A DNA stretch of 64,000 nt, taken from positions 15,671 through 79,670 of the forward strand of contig JAUMSH010000076.1 of the NCBI GenBank assembly GCA_031292915.1. The letters are read 5' to 3'. The notes beneath the pieces were generated by a model. That model did not search any database, was not told the origin of the DNA, and saw nothing but the letters and a program-made list of their open reading frames with translations. Positions 1-9,200 of this stretch are shown here, piece after piece. The translations under genes were made by a program, and so were the position numbers. This DNA comes from Collinsella sp. GTDB taxonomy: Bacteria; Actinomycetota; Coriobacteriia; Coriobacteriales; Coriobacteriaceae. Within the stretch, counting starts at the first letter, position 1. The number at the start of each line of letters is the position of its first letter.

Positions 1-1
1 G

Positions 2-967
2 GTCTCGGCATACCGCCCGCTTACCAATTCTCAAATCGCTCACAAGCTCAAAGCAATTCGCGATGACGAAAGAGAAACATGGATGGGCTCCAACGAAAGC
101 TGGTCCCTGGGCGGCAACCAAGGCAAATTTGCACTAGCTTGGCATGATGGACAATGGTGCGAATGTCTAGGGTCATCCCCCACTACCCATATCTTCAAAA
201 ATGGTGTCGTTGGGTTCAAACATCAGGCCTTAAACGAATTCGTCTGCATGAAAACAGCTCGGCGTGTTGGCATTCCAACTGCCAACGTCTCCTATTGCAC
301 ATTTGAAGACGAAGCCGCGCTCGTCGTTGAACGGTACGACAGAATGGTCAATAGCAGCGGCAATATCGAAAGGCTGCATCAGGAGGACTTTTGCCAGGCG
401 CTCGGTGTATTGCCAACCCAGAAATACACCGCCGACGGAGGACCAACTACACGAGACATCCAAGAACGACTGATTAACACAGTCCCCCACCACATGAATC
501 TTGTGCTTTTTACCTATATGCTGTTCTATAACGCCATTATCGGAGCGCCTGACGCACACGCTAAAAACTACTCGCTCATCCTTGGCAAAGGCACAAACGC
601 GGCGCTCGCACCCATGTACGATGTCGCATCGGGCTTAGTATACGAACGCATGCGGCGAAAAGCGCGCCTTGCCATGAGCGTTGGCGGCGAAAATCGTGTG
701 GGGCGCATCGGTCCAGGCGCTATCCGCCGATACCACGGTATGGGCGACCCCGCGCTGGAGGCGGCGCTCACCGATGCCGGGCTATCCGAGAAGTTTTGCT
801 TTGCGACCATGATGGACCTCGCCTACGAGGTGCCCATTTGTATGGAAGAGGTCATGGACGAATACGCCGACCTGCCCGGCATGGCGGACCTGCGCGAGCA
901 TATGCTCGGCCCCGTCCGCGAAAACTGCCAGCGCACCCTCGACCTCATCAAGGCGGATATGGGCTAG
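2..967 (+). CDS. HipA-family serine/threonine kinase toxin, 5' end outside the window
   Basis: The frame is open from base 2, so the N-terminus lies outside the window; an internal ATG at 83 is not the true start. HipA proteins are kinases that, in E. coli, phosphorylate glutamyl-tRNA synthetase and cause growth arrest, normally neutralised by a HipB antitoxin encoded upstream. The sequence shows SLGGNQGKFAL, matching the family's SxxGxQxKF nucleotide-binding motif, then DAHAKNYSLIL, the catalytic D-x-H-x-K-N region, and APMYDVAS, the metal-binding D region. The C-terminal half looks complete. A HipB partner would be off the left edge, so pairing cannot be checked. It is one of very few plus-strand genes here. 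Family assignment is firm; toxicity and target are inferred. Confidence 0.85.
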   Translation, partial: VSAYRPLTNSQIAHKLKAIRDDERETWMGSNESWSLGGNQGKFALAWHDGQWCECLGSSPTTHIFKNGVVGFKHQALNEFVCMKTARRVGIPTANVSYCTFEDEAALVVERYDRMVNSSGNIERLHQEDFCQALGVLPTQKYTADGGPTTRDIQERLINTVPHHMNLVLFTYMLFYNAIIGAPDAHAKNYSLILGKGTNAALAPMYDVASGLVYERMRRKARLAMSVGGENRVGRIGPGAIRRYHGMGDPALEAALTDAGLSEKFCFATMMDLAYEVPICMEEVMDEYADLPGMADLREHMLGPVRENCQRTLDLIKADMG

Positions 968-991
968 ACGCCAATCAATTTCCCATTTCTT

Positions 992-1037
992 AAAAAAGAG
1001 AGGGGGGCACCCGTCGCAAAAGCTCGGGTGCCCCCTC
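992..1037 (-). terminator. Intrinsic terminator of pepD
   Basis: A GC-rich hairpin of 13-14 bp (arms 1000-1013 and 1025-1037) is followed on the minus strand by a T-rich run (TCTCTTTTTT). It lies about 58 bp downstream of the pepD stop codon and between the convergent hipA and pepD genes. Confidence 0.85.
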
Positions 1038-1094
1038 ACGTAATGTCATTTGCAATCCACCCGCACGTGGCTCGGACTGCTGCTAGCGCAACCT

Positions 1095-2552
1095 TTATGC
1101 AGCGAGGCGCTTGAGGACGTCGATGAGCAGCTCGTAGAAGCGCTCGGCAGAAGCGAGCTCCATGCTCTCGTCCGGGGTGTGGACATCGGAGAGCGTCGGG
1201 CCCACGGCGATGGCGTCCAGGCCGTGCAGGGCCTCGGCAAACAGGCCGCACTCAAGGCCGGCGTGGATGGACTCGATACGCAGCTCGGAGCCAAAGAGCT
1301 CGCGATAGCTCTCGACAAAGACGTCGCGAACCGGCGAATGCTCGGCATAGCTCCAGCCGGGATACTCAAACTCAAACTTGGCGTCAAAGCCCAGGACATC
1401 GGCCAGCGTCTGCAGGCGGTCCTTGAACTCGTTCTGCAGCGAGGTGATCGAGGAGCGCGGTGACAGCATGATCTTGACCTCGTCGTCAGAAGTGGCAACC
1501 ACACCGATGTTGGAGGAAACCTCGACGGAGCCGTCGGTGGCGACGTTGCGGCGAATCACGCCGTTAGGGGCAAGACGCAGGGCGCGGATGAGGGCAAGCG
1601 CGGACTTCTGGTCCATGGCCTCGACCTCGGCGTCGTCGGCAATCTCGACGGTGCAGGTAAAGCCGGGGTCGAAGACCTCGAGCTCGGCAGTGACGTCGGC
1701 GATGATGCCCTTTGCGATCTGGGCCGCGGCCTCGGCGGCAGCGTGGTCGGCGTAGACCAGAACAGCCTTGCACTCACGGTTGATGGCGTTGTCCTTGGTG
1801 CCGCCGTTAAAGCTAACGATGGCGGGCTCGCCGGCAACCATCAGGCGATCGATGATGCGGGCCATGATGAGGTTTCCGTTGCCGCGCTCCAGGTTGATAT
1901 CACTGCCGGAGTGGCCGCCCAACAGACCGGAAATGTCGAGCGTGAGGGTGCTACCGGTCTTGTGCTCGCGCACGATCGGGCAGGTGTAGGTAACAACGAC
2001 GCCGCCGGCGCAGCTCACAGTAGCAACGCCCTCCTCCTCGGAGTCAAGGTTGATCATGGTGCGGGCGCTAATCTGGGACTTGTCGAGCGTCTCGGCGCCG
2101 ACCAGGCCAGTCTCCTCGTCGGTGGTGAATACGCACTCGAGGGCGGGGTGAACGATCGAATCGTCATCGAGAACAGTGAGCATCAGAGCGACGGCGATAC
2201 CGTTGTCGGCGCCCAGAGTGGTGCCGTTAGCGGTGAGGACACCGTCCTTGACGACCAAGTCGATACCGTCGGTCGTAAAGTCGTGCTCGACGGAACCCAG
2301 CTTGTCACACACCATGTCGATGTGACCCTGCAGCATTACGGTCGGGGCATTCTCGGCGCCGGCAGATGCGGGCTTGCGAATGATGACGTTGTAGACCTCG
2401 TCCTGGTACACATCGAGGCCGCGCTCCTTGGCAAACGCAACCAGGAAATCGCTGATGCCCTTCTCGTTGCCAGACCCACGGGGGATCGCGCTGACCTCCT
2501 CAAAGAAATGGAACAGCTGGGCGGGCTCGTAGCCGGTAATCTTGTAGTCCAT
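1095..2552 (-). CDS. pepD: Aminoacyl-histidine dipeptidase (Xaa-His dipeptidase), peptidase family M20C
   Basis: This is a cytosolic zinc dipeptidase that cleaves Xaa-His and other dipeptides, returning amino acids from peptide uptake or turnover. Metal-ligand motifs of the M20 fold are visible: QGHIDMVCDK (His and Asp), LGADNGIAVA, DEETGLVGAE and GGHSGSDIN. At 485 residues it has the usual length for PepD, including the inserted lid domain. The start at 2552 is chosen because a GGAGG ribosome-binding site lies just upstream and MDYKITGYEP is a typical N-terminus; the longer open frame from 2657 adds unrelated residues. It is a stand-alone gene with its own terminator. Confidence 0.93.
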   Translation of the reverse strand: MDYKITGYEPAQLFHFFEEVSAIPRGSGNEKGISDFLVAFAKERGLDVYQDEVYNVIIRKPASAGAENAPTVMLQGHIDMVCDKLGSVEHDFTTDGIDLVVKDGVLTANGTTLGADNGIAVALMLTVLDDDSIVHPALECVFTTDEETGLVGAETLDKSQISARTMINLDSEEEGVATVSCAGGVVVTYTCPIVREHKTGSTLTLDISGLLGGHSGSDINLERGNGNLIMARIIDRLMVAGEPAIVSFNGGTKDNAINRECKAVLVYADHAAAEAAAQIAKGIIADVTAELEVFDPGFTCTVEIADDAEVEAMDQKSALALIRALRLAPNGVIRRNVATDGSVEVSSNIGVVATSDDEVKIMLSPRSSITSLQNEFKDRLQTLADVLGFDAKFEFEYPGWSYAEHSPVRDVFVESYRELFGSELRIESIHAGLECGLFAEALHGLDAIAVGPTLSDVHTPDESMELASAERFYELLIDVLKRLAA

Positions 2553-2709
2553 GGTGCCTCCTTGGCGCAACTGGTTAGACAGTAAGACATGCGACTTGTA
2601 TATTCCCAGACTTTGCGTGCATAAACCAGTCGAAAACGCCGAGCGCCCTCGCATCATCGGCTAACGGTGGACCGTATAGCGTAACGGTCACAACTTCCGC
2701 AGCTCTACA

Positions 2710-2741
2710 AATCGAGGCGCCCTTTTCGGAGCGCCTCGATT
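2710..2741 (-). terminator. Hairpin downstream of clpC, probable terminator
   Basis: An 11-bp perfect stem (AATCGAGGCGC and its complement) surrounds a 10-nt loop, 26 bp past the clpC stop. On the minus strand only a short TTTG follows, so termination may be weak. Confidence 0.5.
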
Positions 2742-2766
2742 GCGCGTATCAAATTGTCGCCACGCC

Positions 2767-5409
2767 CTACAGCGCGCCGGAACCGGCTTGCATCATGCCG
2801 CCGGGGCCCGAGGTCACGCCGCCGCTCACGGGCGCGGCGTTGCCGGTGTGCGGTGCCGCCGGGGCGGTATCGCCACCGAGCGTGCCCGCCGGACGCGGTG
2901 CCGGGATCTCGCCCGTGCCATGGCTAAAGACAAACTTGCCATCGGCCACGTCGCACAGGACGGTATCGCCCTCGCCCCACTCGCCGGCCAGGAGCTCCTC
3001 GGACAGCGGGTCCTCGATGAGCTTTTGAATAGCACGGCGCAGCGGACGCGCACCGTTGGTGAGGTCGGTGCCCTCGGCCACGATCTTGTCATAGGCCGCA
3101 TCGGTGAGCTTGATGTTCATGCCGTTTGCGATCAGGCGCTGGCGCAGGTCGTCCACCAGCAGGTGCGCGATCTTGGTCAGGTTCTCGCCCGAGAGCTTCT
3201 GGAACACCACAATGTCGTCGATACGGTTGAGCAGCTCGGGGCGGAACAGGCGCTTGAGCTCGCCCATCGCGCGGCCGCGGATCTCACTCGACGTGAGGCC
3301 CTGCTCGCCGGTGGTGCCAAAGCCCACGCTCGCATCCTGCGCAATCTCGCGAGCGCCCACGTTGGACGTCATGATGATCACGGTGTTGCGGAAGTCAACC
3401 GTCTTGCCCTGGCTATCGGTCAGGCGGCCCTCCTCCAGCACCTGCAGCAAGATGTTGAAGATATCGGGGTGCGCCTTCTCGATCTCGTCGAACAGCACGA
3501 CCGAGTACGGGTGACGACGAACGGCCTTGGTGAGCTGGCCGCCCTCGTCGTGACCGACGTAACCCGGAGGGCTACCGATGAGCTTGGAGACCTCGAACTC
3601 GCTACCGAACTCGGACATGTCGAAGCTGATGAGCGCATCCTTGCTGCCAAAGAGGTACTCGGCGAGCGTCTTGGCGAGCTCGGTCTTGCCCGTGCCGGTG
3701 GGACCCAGGAAGATAAAGCTGCCGCCGGGGCGACGCGGGTCCTTGAGCGGCGAGCGGCTGCGGCGCACGGCCTTGGCAACTGCCTCGACAGCCTCATCCT
3801 GACCGATGATGCGCGTCTTGAGCACGCTTTCGGCCTGCAGCAGGCGACGGCTCTCGCTCTCGGTAAGCGAAGACACCGGCACGCCCGAAGTCACGGACAC
3901 GATGTCGGCGATCTGGGAGACATCGATGGTGAGCGGGCTGGCGTCGAGCTCGGCGGTCCAGGCGGCCTTGGCCTCGGCGAGCTCAATCTCGGCGGCCTTC
4001 TGCTGCTCGGTGATCTCGGCGGCCTTGTTCATGTCGTCGCTCTCGGTGGCCTCCTGCGCGGCGGCCTTAAGCTCCTCCACGCGATGCTCGGCCTCACGCA
4101 CCGGCTCGGGCGCGCGATTCGCGGCGATGCGAGCGCGGGCGCCGGCCTCGTCGATGAGGTCGATGGCCTTATCGGGCAGGAAGCGATCCTGGATGTAGCG
4201 GTTGGAAAGGTTCGCGGCGGCCTCGATAGCACCTTGCGTATAGCGCACATGGTGGTGCTCCTCGTAGCGCGGCTTGAGCGCGGTCAGGATCTTGACCGTG
4301 TCCTCGACGCTCGGCTCCTCGACATCGATGGTCTGGAAGCGACGCTCGAAGGCCGGGTCCTTGGTGAGGTACTTGCGGAATTCCTCGGCCGTAGTGGCGC
4401 CGATAATCTGGAAGGCACCGCGCGCGAGCACGGGCTTGAGCATGGAGCTCGCGTCGATGGAGCCCTCGGCAGAACCGGCACCGATGATGGTGTGCATCTC
4501 GTCGATAAACAGGATGACGTCGTCGGCCTCGGTGGCCTCCTGGATCACGTTCTTGAGGCGCTCCTCAAACTCGCCGCGATACTTGGCGCCCGCCACGAGA
4601 CCCGGCAGGTCGAGCGTCCAGATATTCTGGTTCATGAGGTTCTCGGGCACGTTGCCGGCAGCGATCTGCTGAGCCAAGCCCTCGACGATGGCCGTCTTGC
4701 CCACGCCGGGGTCACCCAAGATAAGCGGGTTGTTCTTGGTGCGGCGCGAAAGGATCTCCATCATGCGCTGGACTTCCTTTTCGCGACCGATTACAGGGTC
4801 GAGCTCGCCGTCGCGGGCCTTCTGCGTAAGGTTGGTGGCGAACTGTTTGAGCGTGTCGGTGCCACTCCCCTTTTGCTGCGAGGCATCCGAGCCGCTAAAG
4901 AACGGCAGGCCCGCACCGGGACGACCAGCACCGGCGCCGGCGAGCGGACGCTTCTTGTCCTGGTCCTTGGCGGTGAGTTTCTCGATAGCCTTTTTGATGG
5001 AGGCGGACGACACACCCAGGCGCATGAGGATGTCCATGGCCATGCCGTTGCCCTCTTCGACGATACCGATGAGCAGGTGCTCGGTCGACACGTAGGTCTG
5101 GTTGTTCTCACGCGCCACGCGGAATGAACGCTCCATCACGCTAATGACGAGCGGCGTAAAGGCGAGCTTGGCCGCCTCGGTCTCCTCACTGGGCTCGGGA
5201 ACCGTGGTCTGGACCTCTTTGAGAGTATCCATGATGTCGTCGTAGGAGATGTCGAGCGAGCGCAGCGCCTCGGCGGCAATGCCCTCGTCCTCCTTGGCAA
5301 GCGCGAGCAGCAGGTGCTCGGTGCCCACCTTATTTGAATGAAGATCGAGCGCCTCCTGTTTGGCCATCGACATGACCTTGCGCGCTCGATCGGTAAATCT
5401 ATCTAACAT
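2767..5409 (-). CDS. clpC: ATP-dependent Clp protease ATP-binding subunit ClpC
   Basis: ClpC is a hexameric Hsp100 unfoldase that feeds proteins to ClpP. The 880-residue protein has two N-terminal Clp repeats (about residues 1-145), a first AAA+ module with Walker A GDPGVGKTA near residue 232 and DEMHT Walker B, a middle helical region with the EAEHRVEELK segment expected of ClpC, and a second AAA+ module with GPTGTGKTE and LFDEIEKAH. The C-terminus carries a Gly/Pro/Ala-rich tail of about 45 residues that is not part of the AAA+ fold. The start at 5409 (MLDRFTDRARKVM) matches the family and has an AAGGAAA ribosome-binding site; the open frame continues 11 codons upstream. No ctsR, mcsA or mcsB neighbours and no CIRCE element are seen. 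Confidence 0.96.
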   Translation of the reverse strand: MLDRFTDRARKVMSMAKQEALDLHSNKVGTEHLLLALAKEDEGIAAEALRSLDISYDDIMDTLKEVQTTVPEPSEETEAAKLAFTPLVISVMERSFRVARENNQTYVSTEHLLIGIVEEGNGMAMDILMRLGVSSASIKKAIEKLTAKDQDKKRPLAGAGAGRPGAGLPFFSGSDASQQKGSGTDTLKQFATNLTQKARDGELDPVIGREKEVQRMMEILSRRTKNNPLILGDPGVGKTAIVEGLAQQIAAGNVPENLMNQNIWTLDLPGLVAGAKYRGEFEERLKNVIQEATEADDVILFIDEMHTIIGAGSAEGSIDASSMLKPVLARGAFQIIGATTAEEFRKYLTKDPAFERRFQTIDVEEPSVEDTVKILTALKPRYEEHHHVRYTQGAIEAAANLSNRYIQDRFLPDKAIDLIDEAGARARIAANRAPEPVREAEHRVEELKAAAQEATESDDMNKAAEITEQQKAAEIELAEAKAAWTAELDASPLTIDVSQIADIVSVTSGVPVSSLTESESRRLLQAESVLKTRIIGQDEAVEAVAKAVRRSRSPLKDPRRPGGSFIFLGPTGTGKTELAKTLAEYLFGSKDALISFDMSEFGSEFEVSKLIGSPPGYVGHDEGGQLTKAVRRHPYSVVLFDEIEKAHPDIFNILLQVLEEGRLTDSQGKTVDFRNTVIIMTSNVGAREIAQDASVGFGTTGEQGLTSSEIRGRAMGELKRLFRPELLNRIDDIVVFQKLSGENLTKIAHLLVDDLRQRLIANGMNIKLTDAAYDKIVAEGTDLTNGARPLRRAIQKLIEDPLSEELLAGEWGEGDTVLCDVADGKFVFSHGTGEIPAPRPAGTLGGDTAPAAPHTGNAAPVSGGVTSGPGGMMQAGSGAL

Positions 5410-5601
5410 GCTCGTTTCCTTACATGAGTTCATCGAAATCAAACCGCCCGCCCGTCGGCGGCGCTTTTGTCTCTTTACCCACAGGTTGTCTATGTTAACA
5501 GCTGGAGGAATATCTATAAACCCGGCTCACATGAATGCAGGTTATGACCGCATCGCGGGACTCACCGCGCGATGCGCGACGGGCGCCCCGCAAGAGAAAC
5601 C

Positions 5602-6291
5602 CTAGACGTCTTTCACCACGTCGGGACTCGTCGCACGCGATGCGCGATAGGCATCGGCCTCCTTGGAGACGCGTTCGAGCAGCTCGGATGTATCGACGCC
5701 CTCGACTTGCGCGACCGTTTCAACCGTCTGCATGGCGACCGCCCTCAGGTACGCGCACGCGCTGTCCCCCAGCTGCTCGAGGTCTATCTCCTCGCCGCCC
5801 TCCCGGGCAAAGCCGACCGCCATCACAAAGCCCATGATGCCCGAGACCAGAAAGCCCACCGCAAAGCTCGAATCTGCCTTGAGCTCTTCTCCGTCGGGGT
5901 GGACGATCTCTCTCACGCGGTCGATGATGATCGTATGGATGCCCTGCACGACCTGCTCGGCGGCACCCGCCCTCATGGTGATGACGATGCGCCGCAGCAG
6001 GCAGCGAACGTCGCGCCGGTCGAACGCCGAAAGGTCGCCCTCGCTCGAAAAATGCCAGAGGGCATCGGTGATAAGCTCGTTATCCTGCAGCAGCTGGGTC
6101 ATGGCGATGGCGACGAGTTCATCGAAATCGTGAAAATAGTAGTAAAACGTTCCGCGATTGCACTGGGCGACGCGGGTCACCTCGCCAACCGACAGCTCGA
6201 AGATGCTGTTGTTCTCGATGAGCTCCCAAAACGCCTCGATGATACGGGTGCGCGCATCGGGCGCATCGGCGTCCTTACGCGGTCTCGCCAT
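5602..6291 (-). CDS. TetR/AcrR-family transcriptional regulator
   Basis: A 229-residue regulator with an N-terminal helix-turn-helix (ELSVGEVTRVAQCNRGTFYYYF, about residues 35-56) and a helical C-terminal ligand domain. TetR proteins are dimers that bind palindromic operators and release them on binding a small molecule. The gene overlaps the 3' end of the large activase gene by 17 bp, so the two are co-transcribed and probably translationally coupled. The natural operator candidate is the 21-bp palindrome in front of that operon at 10764-10784, which would make the regulator autoregulatory. A GTG at 6300 is an alternative start with a comparable ribosome-binding site. Ligand unknown; an acyl-CoA is a reasonable guess from the neighbour. 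Confidence 0.85.
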   Translation of the reverse strand: MARPRKDADAPDARTRIIEAFWELIENNSIFELSVGEVTRVAQCNRGTFYYYFHDFDELVAIAMTQLLQDNELITDALWHFSSEGDLSAFDRRDVRCLLRRIVITMRAGAAEQVVQGIHTIIIDRVREIVHPDGEELKADSSFAVGFLVSGIMGFVMAVGFAREGGEEIDLEQLGDSACAYLRAVAMQTVETVAQVEGVDTSELLERVSKEADAYRASRATSPDVVKDV

Positions 6292-9200
6292 GCGCCTCAC
6301 CGCACCCCTGCGCCTTGGCGTTCATGATGAGCATCTGAAGACGGTTCTCCACGTTGGCGAAGCTCACGTCGGGATCGTAGTCGAGCGGCAGGAACTGCGC
6401 CGTGGGATACTGCTCCTTGAGCGCATGGATGAGCCCGCGCCCCACGACATGGTTGGGCAGACACCCGAACGGCTGCAGGATCACGAAGTTGCGGCAGCCG
6501 CGCTTGGCGTGCTCGAGGATCTCCGCCGGAATCAGCACGCCCTCGCCCGCATCGAACGTATGGTGCAGGATCTTATCGCTCGCGCGCACGAGCTCGGGCA
6601 TGCGCGTCGGCGGCTCGTAGAGCGGGCTCGCCGCGCCCAGGCGGTCGCAACGGTCGTGCGCGAGCTCGAACAGGTTGTCCGCCGTGGCGTACCAGGCCTT
6701 TTCGGGCAGCGACAGGTCGACGTGGAACTCGCGCGACTGCGCATGCTTGTAGAAATAGGTCTTGCGGATCACGTCGGTCATGCGCGCCTCGATGACCTCG
6801 AGCCCGTTGTCCTCGAGGTAGCGCTCGATCTCGTGGTTGGCGCCGAGATGGAAATTGAGCAGGTACTCGCCCACGATGAGAACGGTCGGATGCGGGTTCG
6901 AGCGGTCGTACGGAACGGCGTCCATGATCGCAAGCGCGCGTTTGAAGCCCGTCGCCTGGCCTCTCAGCCCGGAGCGCTCCATGCCCTCGATAACCTCATC
7001 GAGCGCGCGGTCGAACGCAGCGTCCGCCGCGCCCTTCTCGAGCTCGTAGGGACGGATGCGCCTAAGCATGGCCTCGAGGGCATCGATCATGGGAAGACCG
7101 TAGGCGATCTGGATGCTCGGGCCAAGGCCGAGCTTGAAGCCCGGATGCGCATTGTGGGCATCGACGTCGTCGTTGGTGAGCACCGGGACATAGTCGTATC
7201 CCGCGTCGTCGAGCGCGCGGCGCAGCAGGGGCATGTAGTGCGTCAGGCGGCAGTCGCCGATATACTTGCCAGTCACCACGGCGACGTCGTGCGGGTCGTA
7301 CTTACCGCTCTTGAGTGCCGCGAGCGCCTCGCCGATCACGATTTGCGCGGGGAAGCAGATGTCGTTGTGCACATAGCGTTTGCCCAGGCGGATGGCATCC
7401 TCGCGCCCGATATCAAGGGCCTCGGCGCGCACGCCCTGATTGCGCATCGCCGCGGTCATGAGCCTGCAGAACGCATGGGAGGTGTTGGGGACCAGCGCGA
7501 TCTTGTCGTGCCGGTCGCGCTTGGTGTACTTGACCTTATACGGGTCGTCGAGCGGATGGACCGCGTGCACCCGGGCGCCCTCGGCACGCTCCTCCGCGCG
7601 ACGACGGTTGACCGACTCGATAAACGAACGCACGCGAATGCCCATGGGACCGGCGACGTCGCTCTCATCGAGCTTGATCATCATCGGAACCTTGGAGCCC
7701 ATCTCGCCCATCATGCGCGCGATCTCGTCGGTGAGATACGCATCGTGGCCGCAGCCGAAGCTGCCCATCTGCACGAGCTCGAGCTCGGGCGTCGATGCGA
7801 CGATGACCGCGCACGACAGCATGCGCGCATGGTAGTTGTTCACGATGTCGATGCGGCTGTTGGAAAGATCGACGTTGCAGACCCCCGGCACCGCATCGGG
7901 CGTCAGCACGGGGATGCCGCGCTCAGAGAAGAGCTTGGGCAGCCCGTGGTTGACCAGCGGGTCGTTGTGGTACGGGCGCGAAGCGATCACCACCGCGTAG
8001 CCGCCGTCCTCGCGCACGTTCTCGAGCACCTGCCTGCCGCGCAGCTGCAGCTGGTTCTCAAACGTCTGCTGCGCGCGGTCCGCCTGCTCGGTCGCCTCGG
8101 CAACCAGGTCGGCATCGATATCGAAGGTCTCCTTGCACCACGCCTTGAGCTGGCGGTTTCGGTCGCCCTCGTCGTACCAGTGGAACAGCGGCGTATCGAA
8201 CGGAACGCCGAAACGCTCCTCCGGGTTATCGGAATTGCGCATCACGTAGGGGTATCCCTTTACGACGGCGCACATCCACTCGCTGGTAGAGGCGGTGTTT
8301 TCGGTGGGCACCGTCGTGATGATGGGCATGAAGATGCGGTCGACGCCGGCGTCGACGAGATTGCGGATGTGCCCGTGGACGAGCTTGGCCGGGAAGCACA
8401 CGGTGTCGGATGTGACGTGCGCCAGACCGCGCTCGTACATCGCCTTGGTACTGCGTCCCGAGACGCGCACCTTAAAGCCGAGCGTGCTGAAGAACGTCGA
8501 CCAGAACGGCATGGTGTCCCAGAACTCGAGCACACGGGGAATGCCGATCGTGACATCGCGCCCCCCGCAGACGAGAACCGTGGGGTACGACTCGAACAGC
8601 AGCTTCTCGCGGTCGACAAAGAGATTGGGGGCAGCCGCGGTCCGGTCGCGCCCCGTGCCGGGCGCCTGTGCCTCGCAAGCACCCTGCGGACGCAGCTCCT
8701 CCGCCGCGGGAACCTTGCGCACGAGCTCATCCCATGAGATGGCGCCGCCGCGCGGGCAGCGATTGCCCGTGACGTAAAGCGAGCCGTCGCCAAACGCCAC
8801 GACCGCGCGCTGGCAGCGGTTGTTGCACCGACGGCAGGTAACGCCGCCGAACTCGCGATGCTCGAAGCGCTCCACGGCATCGAGCCCGATAAACGACGTG
8901 CCGGCGTCGCCCTTGCGGCATTCCTCGCGCGCGAGCAGGGCGATACCGATAGCGCCCATCAGCCCCGGGTGGGGCGCACGCGTGACGGGTTTGCCCAGAT
9001 ACTGCTCGAATGCGCGCAGCACCGCGTCGTTTCGGAACGTGCCGCCCTGGACGACGACTTTGTCGCCCAGACGGTTGAGATTTGAAACGCGAATGACCTT
9101 GGTGAACACGTTCTCGATAATCGAACGGCAGAGACCGGCCATGATGTCGCCCGGACCCTTACCGCGCCGCTGCTCGGAAACGACGCTGCTGTTCATGAAC

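Noticed and set aside
2740..5127. Long plus-strand open frame opposite clpC
   Set aside because: It is the mirror of clpC codon usage in GC-rich DNA. The protein has no recognisable domain and no ribosome-binding site. Similar mirrors occur opposite the activase, lysS, groEL and the surface protein.
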